Part shown: positions 1 through 7,205 of the stretch, piece after piece
Numbering within the stretch: the stretch's first letter is position 1
How the letters are laid out: every line of letters begins with the position of its first letter
Source: an uncultured Paraprevotella sp.
GTDB lineage: Bacteria > Bacteroidota > Bacteroidia > Bacteroidales > Bacteroidaceae
Reading direction: 5' to 3'
Assembly (NCBI GenBank): GCA_900766785.1
Contig: CAAFWT010000062.1
Span: 1 to 19,701 of the forward strand
DNA length: 19,701 nucleotides
The notes under the pieces: generated by a model
Databases searched by the model: none
Told to the model about the DNA's origin: nothing
What the model saw: the letters and a program-made list of their open reading frames with translations, nothing else
Program-made: the position numbers and the translations under genes

Positions 1-695
1 CCGCCTGTATTGAGGCCAGTGTCGCCCTCTCCTATGCGCTTGTAGTCCTTAGCCTCGGGCAGAATCACATAATCCTTTCCATCGGTGAGGACAAACACGC
101 TGCACTCTATTCCGCTCAGGAACTCCTCGATGACCACACGGCTGCTGGCATTGCCAAACATACCGCCCAGCATCTCGCGCAACTCCTGCTGAGCCTCTTC
201 CAGTGTGGGCAGAATCAGTACTCCCTTTCCTGCACACAGGCCATCAGCCTTGAGCACATAGGGAGGCTGCAGAGTCTCCAGGAACTTAAGACCTGCCTCG
301 AGACTGTTTCCGTCGAAGGTGGCATAGGCTGCCGTGGGTATGCCATGACGCTGCATGAATCCCTTAGCAAAATCCTTACTTCCCTCCAGCACGGCTCCCT
401 GCTTGCTGGGACCTATTACAGGGATGGAGGCCAACTGTGTGTCGGCCTTGAAGTAATCATAGATACCCTTCACCAAAGGATCCTCGGGGCCTACCACCAC
501 CATATTGATATCATTCTGCAGACAAAAGTCACCTATCCCCTGGAAATCATCGGCAGACAAAGGTACATTGGTACCCACACTGGCTGTGCCTGCATTACCA
601 GGCGCAATGAACAGCTGTTCACAACGCTCGCTTTGTGCTATCTTCCATGCTAAGGCGTGCTCACGCCCTCCGCTTCCCAACAAGAGTATGTTCAT
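1..695 (-). CDS. purD: Phosphoribosylamine--glycine ligase, PurD (C-terminal part outside window)
   Basis: Joins 5-phosphoribosylamine and glycine with ATP to give GAR, the second step of de novo purine synthesis in the cytosol. The visible 231 codons begin MNILLLGSGGREHALAWK, the typical PurD N-terminus. They continue with a VGPEDPLVKGI segment, SKDFAKGFMQRHGIPTA and the ATP-grasp segment VLKADGLCAGKGVLI, followed by the EEFLSG(I)E stretch. The full family length is about 420-430 residues, so roughly the last 190 are cut by the window edge; no internal stop is seen. The ATG at 693-695 lies 26 bp after the stop of the S9 peptidase gene in an AT-only-like spacer. It is probably the last or a late gene of the cysE-rlmL-peptidase operon. 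The family call is secure. Confidence 0.96.
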   Translation of the reverse strand, partial: MNILLLGSGGREHALAWKIAQSERCEQLFIAPGNAGTASVGTNVPLSADDFQGIGDFCLQNDINMVVVGPEDPLVKGIYDYFKADTQLASIPVIGPSKQGAVLEGSKDFAKGFMQRHGIPTAAYATFDGNSLEAGLKFLETLQPPYVLKADGLCAGKGVLILPTLEEAQQELREMLGGMFGNASSRVVIEEFLSGIECSVFVLTDGKDYVILPEAKDYKRIGEGDTGLNTG

Positions 696-721
696 ACGAT
701 ATATATTATATATAATGTATA

Positions 722-2884
722 TTATTTCAGATAATCTTCGAAATACTGTGTGATACGCTCGTGCAGATGCACGCTCTTATGGCCAGCCATGTTGTGTCCC
801 TCACCAGGATAGACAAAGAAGTCGGGCTGCGTGCCTGCTTCAGTACAAGCATTGAGGAATTGCAAGGCATGCTGAGGCACCACCGTGGGGTCGTTCATGC
901 CTATGATAATCTGCAGTTTACCCTTCAGATTGGCGGCCTTGTCTATCAGGCTGGTCTGTGCGTATCCCTCAGGGTTAGCCTCAGGTGTATCCATATAACG
1001 CTCGCCATACATCACCTCATACCATTTCCAGTCAATGACAGGTCCTCCGGCTACGCCCACCTTGAAGACATCGGGATAGTTGGTCATGAGAGAGATGGTC
1101 ATGTAACCTCCGAAACTCCATCCGTGTACTCCCAGGCGGTCGGCATCCACATAGGGAAGAGATTTCAGATAGTTCACTCCACACATCTGGTCCTTCATCT
1201 CCTCTTGTCCCAGACGTCGGAAGGTGGCTTGCTCAAAGTCCCTTCCCCTGTTCTCGCTCCCGCGGTTGTCCAGAATGAATACGATGTAACCCTTCTGTGC
1301 CATATAGGTTTCCCACGAACGGGAAGCCCAATGCCAGGATGCCTCCACATTATGGGCATGAGGGCCTCCATACACATAGACCACCGTGGGATATTTCTTG
1401 GCAGGATTGAAATCGGCTGGCTTCACCATACGCCAATACAGGTCAGTATGACCATCAGCCGCTTTCACGCTTCCCTGTTCAAAGATGGGCTGATACCATC
1501 CTTCCCAAGGGTCGGATGCCGTACCCAGCATCACACGTCGGCCTGTCTTGGTATCAACCACGGCACAAGAGCGAGGCACATCGGGTTCCTGCCAGATATC
1601 CAACACGTAACGTCCGCTGGCAGAGAGGCGAGCCTGATGCACACCCCTACCGTTGTCAAGGAGTGTACGCTTGCCCGTCTTGACATCCACCCGATAGATG
1701 TTCTTCTGCAGGTCTCCTGCTTCCTTGCTCGTGATGATGATACTGCGCGTGGCAGGACAGAATCCCACCAGTTCGGTCACCACCCAAGGTCCTTGGGTGA
1801 GTTGCCCCAGCTGACGTCCGTTCACATCCATCAGATACAGATGTGTATATCCGTCCTGCCAACTCCAGTAGACAAACCGACTGGCATCCCAGGGCAAGAA
1901 GGTGATGGGATGCAGAGGTTCCACATATTTGTCGGACTCTTCTGTCAGGAGAGTACGCAGTTTCTTACCTGACGAGGCGTCATAAGCATCGAGGGTGCAA
2001 TGGTTCTGGTCTCTGTTGAGCTCATACAGATAGATGGTCTGGCCATCAGGAGCCCACGCTATGTTGGTGAAATACCTGTTCTCGGGATTGCCCGTGGAGA
2101 GATAGATGGTCTGGCGTGAGCGAAGATCATAGATGCCCACCTGCACCTGATGGGAGGTCATGCCTGCCATGGGGTATTTGTCAGGCTCCATCTGTGCCTC
2201 ACGAGTAAATGTATTGACCTGAGGATAATCGGCCACCATACTTTGGTCCATACGGTAAAAGGCCAACTTCTGTCCGTCCGGACTCCAGAAGGTACCCTTG
2301 GTGATGCCAAATTCGTCCCTATGAACACTTTTGCCATAGACAATCTCTCGGGAACCATCCTGGGAAATCTGCACCTCTTGTCCGTCGGCATAGCGTACCC
2401 ACAGGTTGTCGGCACGGAGGAATGCATCGGCACGCGACTCCTTGTTCCACTCCAACGAACCTTCCATGCTCTGACTCCAGGTCACTTTCCAGTCCGTGAA
2501 GTCCACCAGGGCACGCTGCCCATCGGCTTGTGTAAGGAGGAGCGGCTCTGTGGAATAAGGCATACCCACACGACGCACCTTATGATTGCCATTATCCTCA
2601 TCCCAGCCATATGCCGAGTACACGCCACTCTCGGACACAGGATCATACTTGGCGGGCTTGCCTGTGGCAGGATTCAGTATGTTGTACTCAGGATTATTGG
2701 TGTCCACAAGACGGTCTCCCCACCACATATAATAGAAATACTGTGGCACGAACTGTCTGGCATTTCGTCCCCCGAAGTTCAGTTCTTCCAGGGTGAAGAG
2801 TTTCTGCGCCATTCCACTGTTGACTGTCAGCACTGCCAAAAGAATAAATGCTGTGATTCTCTTTATCTTCATCTTAATCTTCAT
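722..2884 (-). CDS. Secreted S9 family prolyl (di/tri)peptidyl peptidase, DPP IV-like
   Basis: Exported serine exopeptidase expected to release N-terminal di- or tripeptides after proline in the periplasm. The 720 residues start with a signal peptide (MKIKRITAFILLAVLTVNSG, cleavage near GMAQ). A DPP IV-type beta-propeller follows, then an alpha/beta hydrolase domain. The catalytic triad is visible: Ser590 in GWSFGG, Asp665 in GMNDPTV and His697 in GEGHNMAGH. The spacing of 75 and 32 residues is as in DPP IV. The propeller motif that binds the substrate N-terminus reads VHRDEFG in place of VYEEEFG, closer to what I recall of Porphyromonas prolyl tripeptidyl peptidase, so tri- rather than dipeptide release is possible. 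The frame stays open upstream to 3253, but only through the repetitive tail of the rlmL-like gene. The start is placed at 2884 (11-bp overlap); 2872, just past the rlmL stop, is an alternative. Confidence 0.9.
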   Translation of the reverse strand: MKIKMKIKRITAFILLAVLTVNSGMAQKLFTLEELNFGGRNARQFVPQYFYYMWWGDRLVDTNNPEYNILNPATGKPAKYDPVSESGVYSAYGWDEDNGNHKVRRVGMPYSTEPLLLTQADGQRALVDFTDWKVTWSQSMEGSLEWNKESRADAFLRADNLWVRYADGQEVQISQDGSREIVYGKSVHRDEFGITKGTFWSPDGQKLAFYRMDQSMVADYPQVNTFTREAQMEPDKYPMAGMTSHQVQVGIYDLRSRQTIYLSTGNPENRYFTNIAWAPDGQTIYLYELNRDQNHCTLDAYDASSGKKLRTLLTEESDKYVEPLHPITFLPWDASRFVYWSWQDGYTHLYLMDVNGRQLGQLTQGPWVVTELVGFCPATRSIIITSKEAGDLQKNIYRVDVKTGKRTLLDNGRGVHQARLSASGRYVLDIWQEPDVPRSCAVVDTKTGRRVMLGTASDPWEGWYQPIFEQGSVKAADGHTDLYWRMVKPADFNPAKKYPTVVYVYGGPHAHNVEASWHWASRSWETYMAQKGYIVFILDNRGSENRGRDFEQATFRRLGQEEMKDQMCGVNYLKSLPYVDADRLGVHGWSFGGYMTISLMTNYPDVFKVGVAGGPVIDWKWYEVMYGERYMDTPEANPEGYAQTSLIDKAANLKGKLQIIIGMNDPTVVPQHALQFLNACTEAGTQPDFFVYPGEGHNMAGHKSVHLHERITQYFEDYLK

Positions 2885-4466
2885 CATGGCTATAGCCCTT
2901 GTAAGAGTTTCTGTTCCGTCCTTCCCGACCGTCACCTCTGCCATATGACTTACGTCGGTCATCACCGCCCTTACGGAATTCGTTACGACCATAGGAGCGT
3001 GGCTTACGGTCCTCTCCTCTTTCCTCTGGGCGGAACCCTCTGGAGGAACGTCGGTCATCACGATTGAAGGAGCGTGACTTATGCCCGTAGCCCTCGTCGC
3101 TGTCATCCCTGCGGAATCCACGAGCAGCCCTACGGTCATCTCGTTCCTGGAACCTGCGTCCTCCCTCTCTCCGGTCATCACGTCCATAAGGCTTACGTTC
3201 TGGCCTGCGCATGCGTTCTTCGGGATCATCCTCCAAGCGTTCGCGGAAATCACGGTTTTGCTTGAAGCGACGTTTCTGAGCCATCAGTTTGCGCTCGTCT
3301 TCGCTCTTGATATCACCGCCATTGGCTTTCAGCTCGTTCAGTTTTCCGCTGAATATTTGATATTTGCGCAGTTCACATTCCAGAGAACCATTGTAAAGAG
3401 GTGTACGCAGGGAAGGCTTCAAGCCTATCTGGTCAAAGCATTCCTCACGATAACTGAGCACCCAGGCATCGTTGTCCGTAAACTGATGCTTCAGACGCTC
3501 ACCCAAAGTCTTGTAGAGTCCCAGCAGGTCGGGTGCAGAGATGCGCTCTCCGTAAGGTGGATTGGTCACCATCACACATTTCTGTTCTGGCTTTGTGAAG
3601 TCCTTGATATCCCGCTGCTGCAGAGTGATGTATTTGGAGAGACCAGCCGCACGTACATTCTCGGTGGCTACGGCAATGGCTTTGTGATTGATATCATATC
3701 CATAGATATGGTGTTCGAAGGGCCTCTCTGCCGAATCATCCTCGTAGATGGCATCGAAGAGTTCCTTATCAAAGTCGGGCCATTTCTCGAAGGCATATTC
3801 TCGGCTATACACTCCGGGAGCGATACCCGAGGCTATCATGGCCGCTTCTATCAGGAATGTGCCACTGCCACACATGGGGTCCACCAGATCACATTCCCCA
3901 TGCCATCCCGTCTGCAGGATGATGCCGGCAGCCAGGACCTCATTGATGGGAGCCTCCACAGTGGCTTGTCTCCATCCACGCTTGTGCAGACTTTCTCCCG
4001 AGGAATCCAGAGAGAGTGTGCAATCATACTCTGCCACATGGATGTGGAGTTGCATGTCGGGATTGGTGACACGTATGTTGGGACGCTCTCCTGTCTTCTC
4101 GCGGAACTGGTCCACAATGGCATCTTTTACCTTATAAGCCACAAACTTGCTATGGCGGAACTCATTGCTGTATACTACGCTATCCACGGCAAAGGTGGTG
4201 TTCACGCTCAGATACTGGCTCCAGTCTATCTGCTTCACGGCATCATAGACCTCATCTGCCGTCTTGGCACGAAAATGCTTGATGGGCTTGAGAATACGTA
4301 CTGCGGTACGCAAGGAGAAGTTGGCCCTATAGAGCATCTCCTTATCACCGGTAAAGGATACCATCCGGCGCCCTTGTTCTATATTGTTTGCCCCCAGGGC
4401 AGTCAATTCTTGTGCCAGAACTCCCTCCAGTCCCTGGAAGGTCTTGGCTATCATTTCAAATTCCAT
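2874..4466 (-). CDS. THUMP-domain class I rRNA methyltransferase, RlmL-like, with Arg-rich tail
   Basis: Predicted SAM-dependent methyltransferase acting on 23S rRNA, related to the RlmL (guanine-N2) half of E. coli RlmKL; 530 residues, cytosolic. The start MEFEMIAKTFQGLEGVLAQE is typical of Bacteroidetes members. A THUMP/ferredoxin-like RNA-binding part spans about residues 1-165. The SAM-binding loop DPMCGSGTFLIEAAM lies near residues 192-206 and the catalytic NPPYGERIS near 299-307, as expected for amino-group methylation of a base. From about residue 390 the protein changes to a low-complexity tail of some 135 residues. It is rich in Arg, Asp, Gly and Ser, with four DDRR units, and resembles RGG-type RNA-binding tails. 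The gene lies 58 bp after cysE and overlaps the peptidase start, suggesting co-transcription. The exact target nucleotide cannot be read from the sequence. Confidence 0.9.
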   Translation of the reverse strand: MEFEMIAKTFQGLEGVLAQELTALGANNIEQGRRMVSFTGDKEMLYRANFSLRTAVRILKPIKHFRAKTADEVYDAVKQIDWSQYLSVNTTFAVDSVVYSNEFRHSKFVAYKVKDAIVDQFREKTGERPNIRVTNPDMQLHIHVAEYDCTLSLDSSGESLHKRGWRQATVEAPINEVLAAGIILQTGWHGECDLVDPMCGSGTFLIEAAMIASGIAPGVYSREYAFEKWPDFDKELFDAIYEDDSAERPFEHHIYGYDINHKAIAVATENVRAAGLSKYITLQQRDIKDFTKPEQKCVMVTNPPYGERISAPDLLGLYKTLGERLKHQFTDNDAWVLSYREECFDQIGLKPSLRTPLYNGSLECELRKYQIFSGKLNELKANGGDIKSEDERKLMAQKRRFKQNRDFRERLEDDPEERMRRPERKPYGRDDRREGGRRFQERDDRRAARGFRRDDSDEGYGHKSRSFNRDDRRSSRGFRPEERGEDRKPRSYGRNEFRKGGDDRRKSYGRGDGREGRNRNSYKGYSHDED

Positions 4467-4524
4467 GAGTCTGATTATGTTATATCTCTGATAGTGTATA
4501 TGCTAGTCTGTTGTGAGTTCCAAG

Positions 4525-5505
4525 TTACAGTCCGCCCAAGTCCTCGGGCCACACGATGCTGTCCTTGATACTGTTCTTCCTACGCTTGGCCTGTACGATA
4601 CGGTCTCCAGGCTTCGTGCTCTCGGTTACCCACAGGTTACCTCCGATGATGGTACCTGCCGCAATGGTGATGCGTCCCAATACTGTGGCATTGCTATACA
4701 CAATCACATTATCCTCCAGGATAGGATGACGGGGGATGCCCTTGATGGGATTGCCATGTTCGTCCAGCGGGAAGCTTTTAGCTCCTAAGGTCACACCCTG
4801 ATAGAGCTTCACGTTATTGCCGATGATACAGGTGGCACCTATCACGACACCCGTTCCATGATCGATGGTAAAATGATGACCGATGGTGGCAGCGGGATGT
4901 ATGTCTATACCTGTCTCTCCGTGAGCCATCTCGGTGATTATTCTGGGAATCAGAGGAACACCCAGCAAGAGCAGTTCGTGGGCAACCCGGTAATTCGTCA
5001 GAGCCCGTATCACGGGATAACAGCAGATAATCTCGCCATAAGAATCTGCTGCGGGATCTCCATTATAAGCTGCTTCCACATCGGTGGCAAGAATATCTCT
5101 CAGAGCAGGCAGTCTCTGAATAAATTCTGTGGCAATCTGCTCGGAGCGTATCCTCCTCTCGCACGCCATCTCGTTGTGGTGTCTGTTTGCTGTTTGCTCA
5201 TCGAGGGCTTCTTCCTCTGAAGAACAGGAACAGAGTCCTGCCAATATCTGCTCTGTAAGCAAGGCATACAGCCGCTCCATGCTCACACCTATATGGTAAG
5301 TCTGCATGTGAGCACTTGTGGCTGGTGGTCCAAAATAGCCTGGAAAGAAAATAGAACGACACAGATGTACCACCTCAGCCAAATCCTTTTGGCTGGGCAT
5401 AGGATCGCCATCTCTGTGTTCAAGGGATAATCCGTGCAGCGGGCAGTTCTCGCTCAGCTCGGAAATTGTCTGCTGAAGCAGGGTGTTCAGTCTTGTGGGG
5501 CTCAT
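4525..5505 (-). CDS. cysE: Serine O-acetyltransferase (CysE/SAT-type, left-handed beta-helix)
   Basis: Transfers acetyl from acetyl-CoA to L-serine, giving O-acetylserine for cysteine synthesis. The protein has 326 residues. Residues 1 to about 190 form an alpha-helical N-terminal part, including a run of Ser/Glu/Asp near residues 95-105. A hexapeptide-repeat left-handed helix follows. It opens with GIDIHPAATIG and carries DHGTGVVIGATCIIG; Asp201 and His216 sit 15 residues apart, exactly as the catalytic Asp143/His158 pair of E. coli CysE. The GNP(I)KGIPRHP loop and the IIGGNLWVTES end are also family hallmarks. The N-terminal domain differs from E. coli CysE but fits the longer Bacteroidetes/plant-like SATs. 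It is the first gene of the leftward operon, behind a good promoter. No cysK homologue is in view. Confidence 0.9.
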   Translation of the reverse strand: MSPTRLNTLLQQTISELSENCPLHGLSLEHRDGDPMPSQKDLAEVVHLCRSIFFPGYFGPPATSAHMQTYHIGVSMERLYALLTEQILAGLCSCSSEEEALDEQTANRHHNEMACERRIRSEQIATEFIQRLPALRDILATDVEAAYNGDPAADSYGEIICCYPVIRALTNYRVAHELLLLGVPLIPRIITEMAHGETGIDIHPAATIGHHFTIDHGTGVVIGATCIIGNNVKLYQGVTLGAKSFPLDEHGNPIKGIPRHPILEDNVIVYSNATVLGRITIAAGTIIGGNLWVTESTKPGDRIVQAKRRKNSIKDSIVWPEDLGGL

Positions 5506-5545
5506 CGCTGCGTAATAATGTCACAAAGAATATATATTCAATGTG

Positions 5546-5577
5546 CAAAAGTAATAAAACGCCTGCTGTTACACAAG
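5546..5577 (-). promoter_or_regulatory. Predicted Bacteroidetes promoter for the cysE operon
   Basis: On the minus strand the sequence reads CTTG (-33 box, 5574-5577; 3 of 4 to TTTG), a 20-base spacer, then TACTTTTG (-7 box, 5546-5553; a perfect TAnnTTTG). Transcription would begin near 5538, giving a leader of about 30-35 bases before the cysE ATG at 5505. The box spacing is the one known for the primary sigma factor of Bacteroides. No experiment supports it here. Confidence 0.6.
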
Positions 5578-5616
5578 ACTTTTTCAGGAAAAAGGTGGTT
5601 CTTCATCTGTTCTGCC

Positions 5617-7194
5617 TCAAGGTCTCTTCCCAGTAAGGGAGAAGGTTACCTGTCCTCCAACCTTCTTGGTGGAGAAGTAGAAAGCGGCATAACGGGTGCC
5701 CATGAAGAAGCGGGTAAAGTCGAAACGCATCTTGTAATCCCTTGTTCCTATGGGCAGGAATGTCTTGCCGTCCAGACTGTAATAGAAGTTGGCGGTATCA
5801 CATCCGGGGCGGAAGTCGGCATCCATGCGCAGATAGATACTCGCTGTTTGGCTCTTGAGGATGTTTACACATTCCATCTCTTTGACCTCATGGCTTGTGA
5901 TGGCCTTGGTATGGTCATCCAGCTTCACGCTCTCTTCACTCATTACCAGAGTATACCTATTTCCTTCCTTTTTGACAGTAAGCACGCCTGCGTCGGCATT
6001 GAAGGCCGATAGTCCGGCGCAGTCTCCATCTTTCATCTTTTTGGTATCCAGGCAGATGGTGTCAGAGCAGGTGGGTCCCCATGTGCGCCAGGTGAAGGTG
6101 TTGCGTGCATCAAAGACAGAATGGGCAAGGACCGATGTCGTGAGCGAAACGTATGCTCCAGGCTTTGTCATGCTGCCCGTCTCGGTGGTGATATCCTCCC
6201 TGATGAAGTTATGATTCCATTGGTAATCCTTCTCTATGATTGCCGATGCAGGATTCTGGTGGCATTCACAATGTCCGTCAAGCAGGACTGTCTCTGGGAT
6301 AAGACCATCGCCGCGCGTGCCCAGCATGGGCCAACCATCTATCCATGAGCAGGGCTCTATGGTGAGCACACGTCCCACTCCTCCTCTGTCCTGGAACATC
6401 ACTCCGTACCATTCGCCGTGCTTGCCATCTACGATGGTTCCTTGTCCAGCCAGGGGAAATCCCCCAAAGTCGCTCTTCAGAATTACTTTTGAGTCATACG
6501 GGCCCTCGATGCTCGAACTTCGATAAGCTATCTCTTGTCTTCCCGTATTCGGCCACGAGATGCAGAGCAGATAATACATGCCATCGTGCTTCACCACACG
6601 GCTTCCCTCGTGCAATCCTGTTGGTTTGCCATTGAGCTGTAACTTTCTGCGCACTCCTCCTCTTTTCTCGCCTGTGAGGTCAGGCTCCAGTTCCACCAGA
6701 TGGATGTCTCCGCTTCCGAAGAACACATACACCCGGCCATCGTCATCAAAGAAGAGCGATGCATCATGATAGGCTGGCAGACGGCTGTGAAGAGTCCACC
6801 CCTTGGCAGGATCGTCTGTACGGAACACCATGGACATGTGTGGGTCATCGTTGGCAACGAACAAGGCCCAGAAGGTTCCCTTGTGGTAACGGAGAGATGT
6901 GGCCCATTGCCCACGTCCGTACACCGAACCTTCTTGGAGGTCATATCGAGGTGTGTCTCTGATTTCATCAAAGAGATAGGAGATGGTTTCCCAATGCGCC
7001 AGGTCACGACTTCTCATGACAGGCCCTCCAGGAAACAGATGCATGGTGGTGGTAACCAAATAGTAATAGTCACCCACGCGAATGATGTCGGGGTCAGGAG
7101 CATCTGTCCACATCAGAGGATTTTTCACTTGTATGCTCTGGGCCTGAGCCACAGAGGTTATAAGCAGGGACAGGACTAATAGGACACGTTGCAT
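5617..7194 (-). CDS. Exported GH43 glycoside hydrolase, subfamily-12-like, with C-terminal beta-sandwich
   Basis: Predicted retaining-fold-independent (inverting) arabinofuranosidase or beta-xylosidase acting on arabinoxylan- or arabinan-like side chains. The 525 residues begin with the signal peptide MQRVLLVLSLLITSVAQAQ. The five-bladed propeller shows the three GH43 acidic residues: Asp34 in DAPDPDIIRVGD (base), Asp144 in HDASLFFDDDG (pKa modulator) and Glu196 in LHEGSRVV (acid). The stretch YYYLVTTTMHLFPGGPVMRS is typical of the GH43_12 type that carries a C-terminal GH43_C2-like beta-sandwich (here about residues 330-525, ending FYFSTKKVGGQVTFSLTG). The frame opens 16 codons earlier, inside the end of the upstream GH43 gene; the ATG at 7192-7194 was chosen because it gives a clean signal peptide and an 11-bp gap. 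The pair is clearly one transcript. The substrate is inferred. Confidence 0.9.
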   Translation of the reverse strand: MQRVLLVLSLLITSVAQAQSIQVKNPLMWTDAPDPDIIRVGDYYYLVTTTMHLFPGGPVMRSRDLAHWETISYLFDEIRDTPRYDLQEGSVYGRGQWATSLRYHKGTFWALFVANDDPHMSMVFRTDDPAKGWTLHSRLPAYHDASLFFDDDGRVYVFFGSGDIHLVELEPDLTGEKRGGVRRKLQLNGKPTGLHEGSRVVKHDGMYYLLCISWPNTGRQEIAYRSSSIEGPYDSKVILKSDFGGFPLAGQGTIVDGKHGEWYGVMFQDRGGVGRVLTIEPCSWIDGWPMLGTRGDGLIPETVLLDGHCECHQNPASAIIEKDYQWNHNFIREDITTETGSMTKPGAYVSLTTSVLAHSVFDARNTFTWRTWGPTCSDTICLDTKKMKDGDCAGLSAFNADAGVLTVKKEGNRYTLVMSEESVKLDDHTKAITSHEVKEMECVNILKSQTASIYLRMDADFRPGCDTANFYYSLDGKTFLPIGTRDYKMRFDFTRFFMGTRYAAFYFSTKKVGGQVTFSLTGKRP

Positions 7195-7205
7195 ATCGTT
7201 TTGAA

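Noticed and set aside
761..3067. Two long plus-strand frames (403 and 305 codons) opposite the S9 peptidase
   Set aside because: Both are antisense shadows of a gene with an intact catalytic triad and signal peptide. Their translations are His- and Leu-rich without any recognisable domain.
2885..3253. N-terminal extension of the S9 peptidase frame over the end of the rlmL-like gene
   Set aside because: The extra 123 residues come from reading the repetitive Arg-rich tail in another frame. A proper signal peptide begins only at 2884 or 2872.
3081..4568. Long open frame of 495 codons on the plus strand opposite the rlmL-like gene
   Set aside because: It is antisense to a clearly recognisable methyltransferase, shows no family motif, and its length follows from the codon pattern of the gene on the other strand.
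5579..5594. CTTTTTC-AG-GAAAAAG palindrome as a terminator of the GH43 pair
   Set aside because: The stem is almost all A-T with a two-base loop and overlaps the cysE -33 region. It is too weak to call a terminator.
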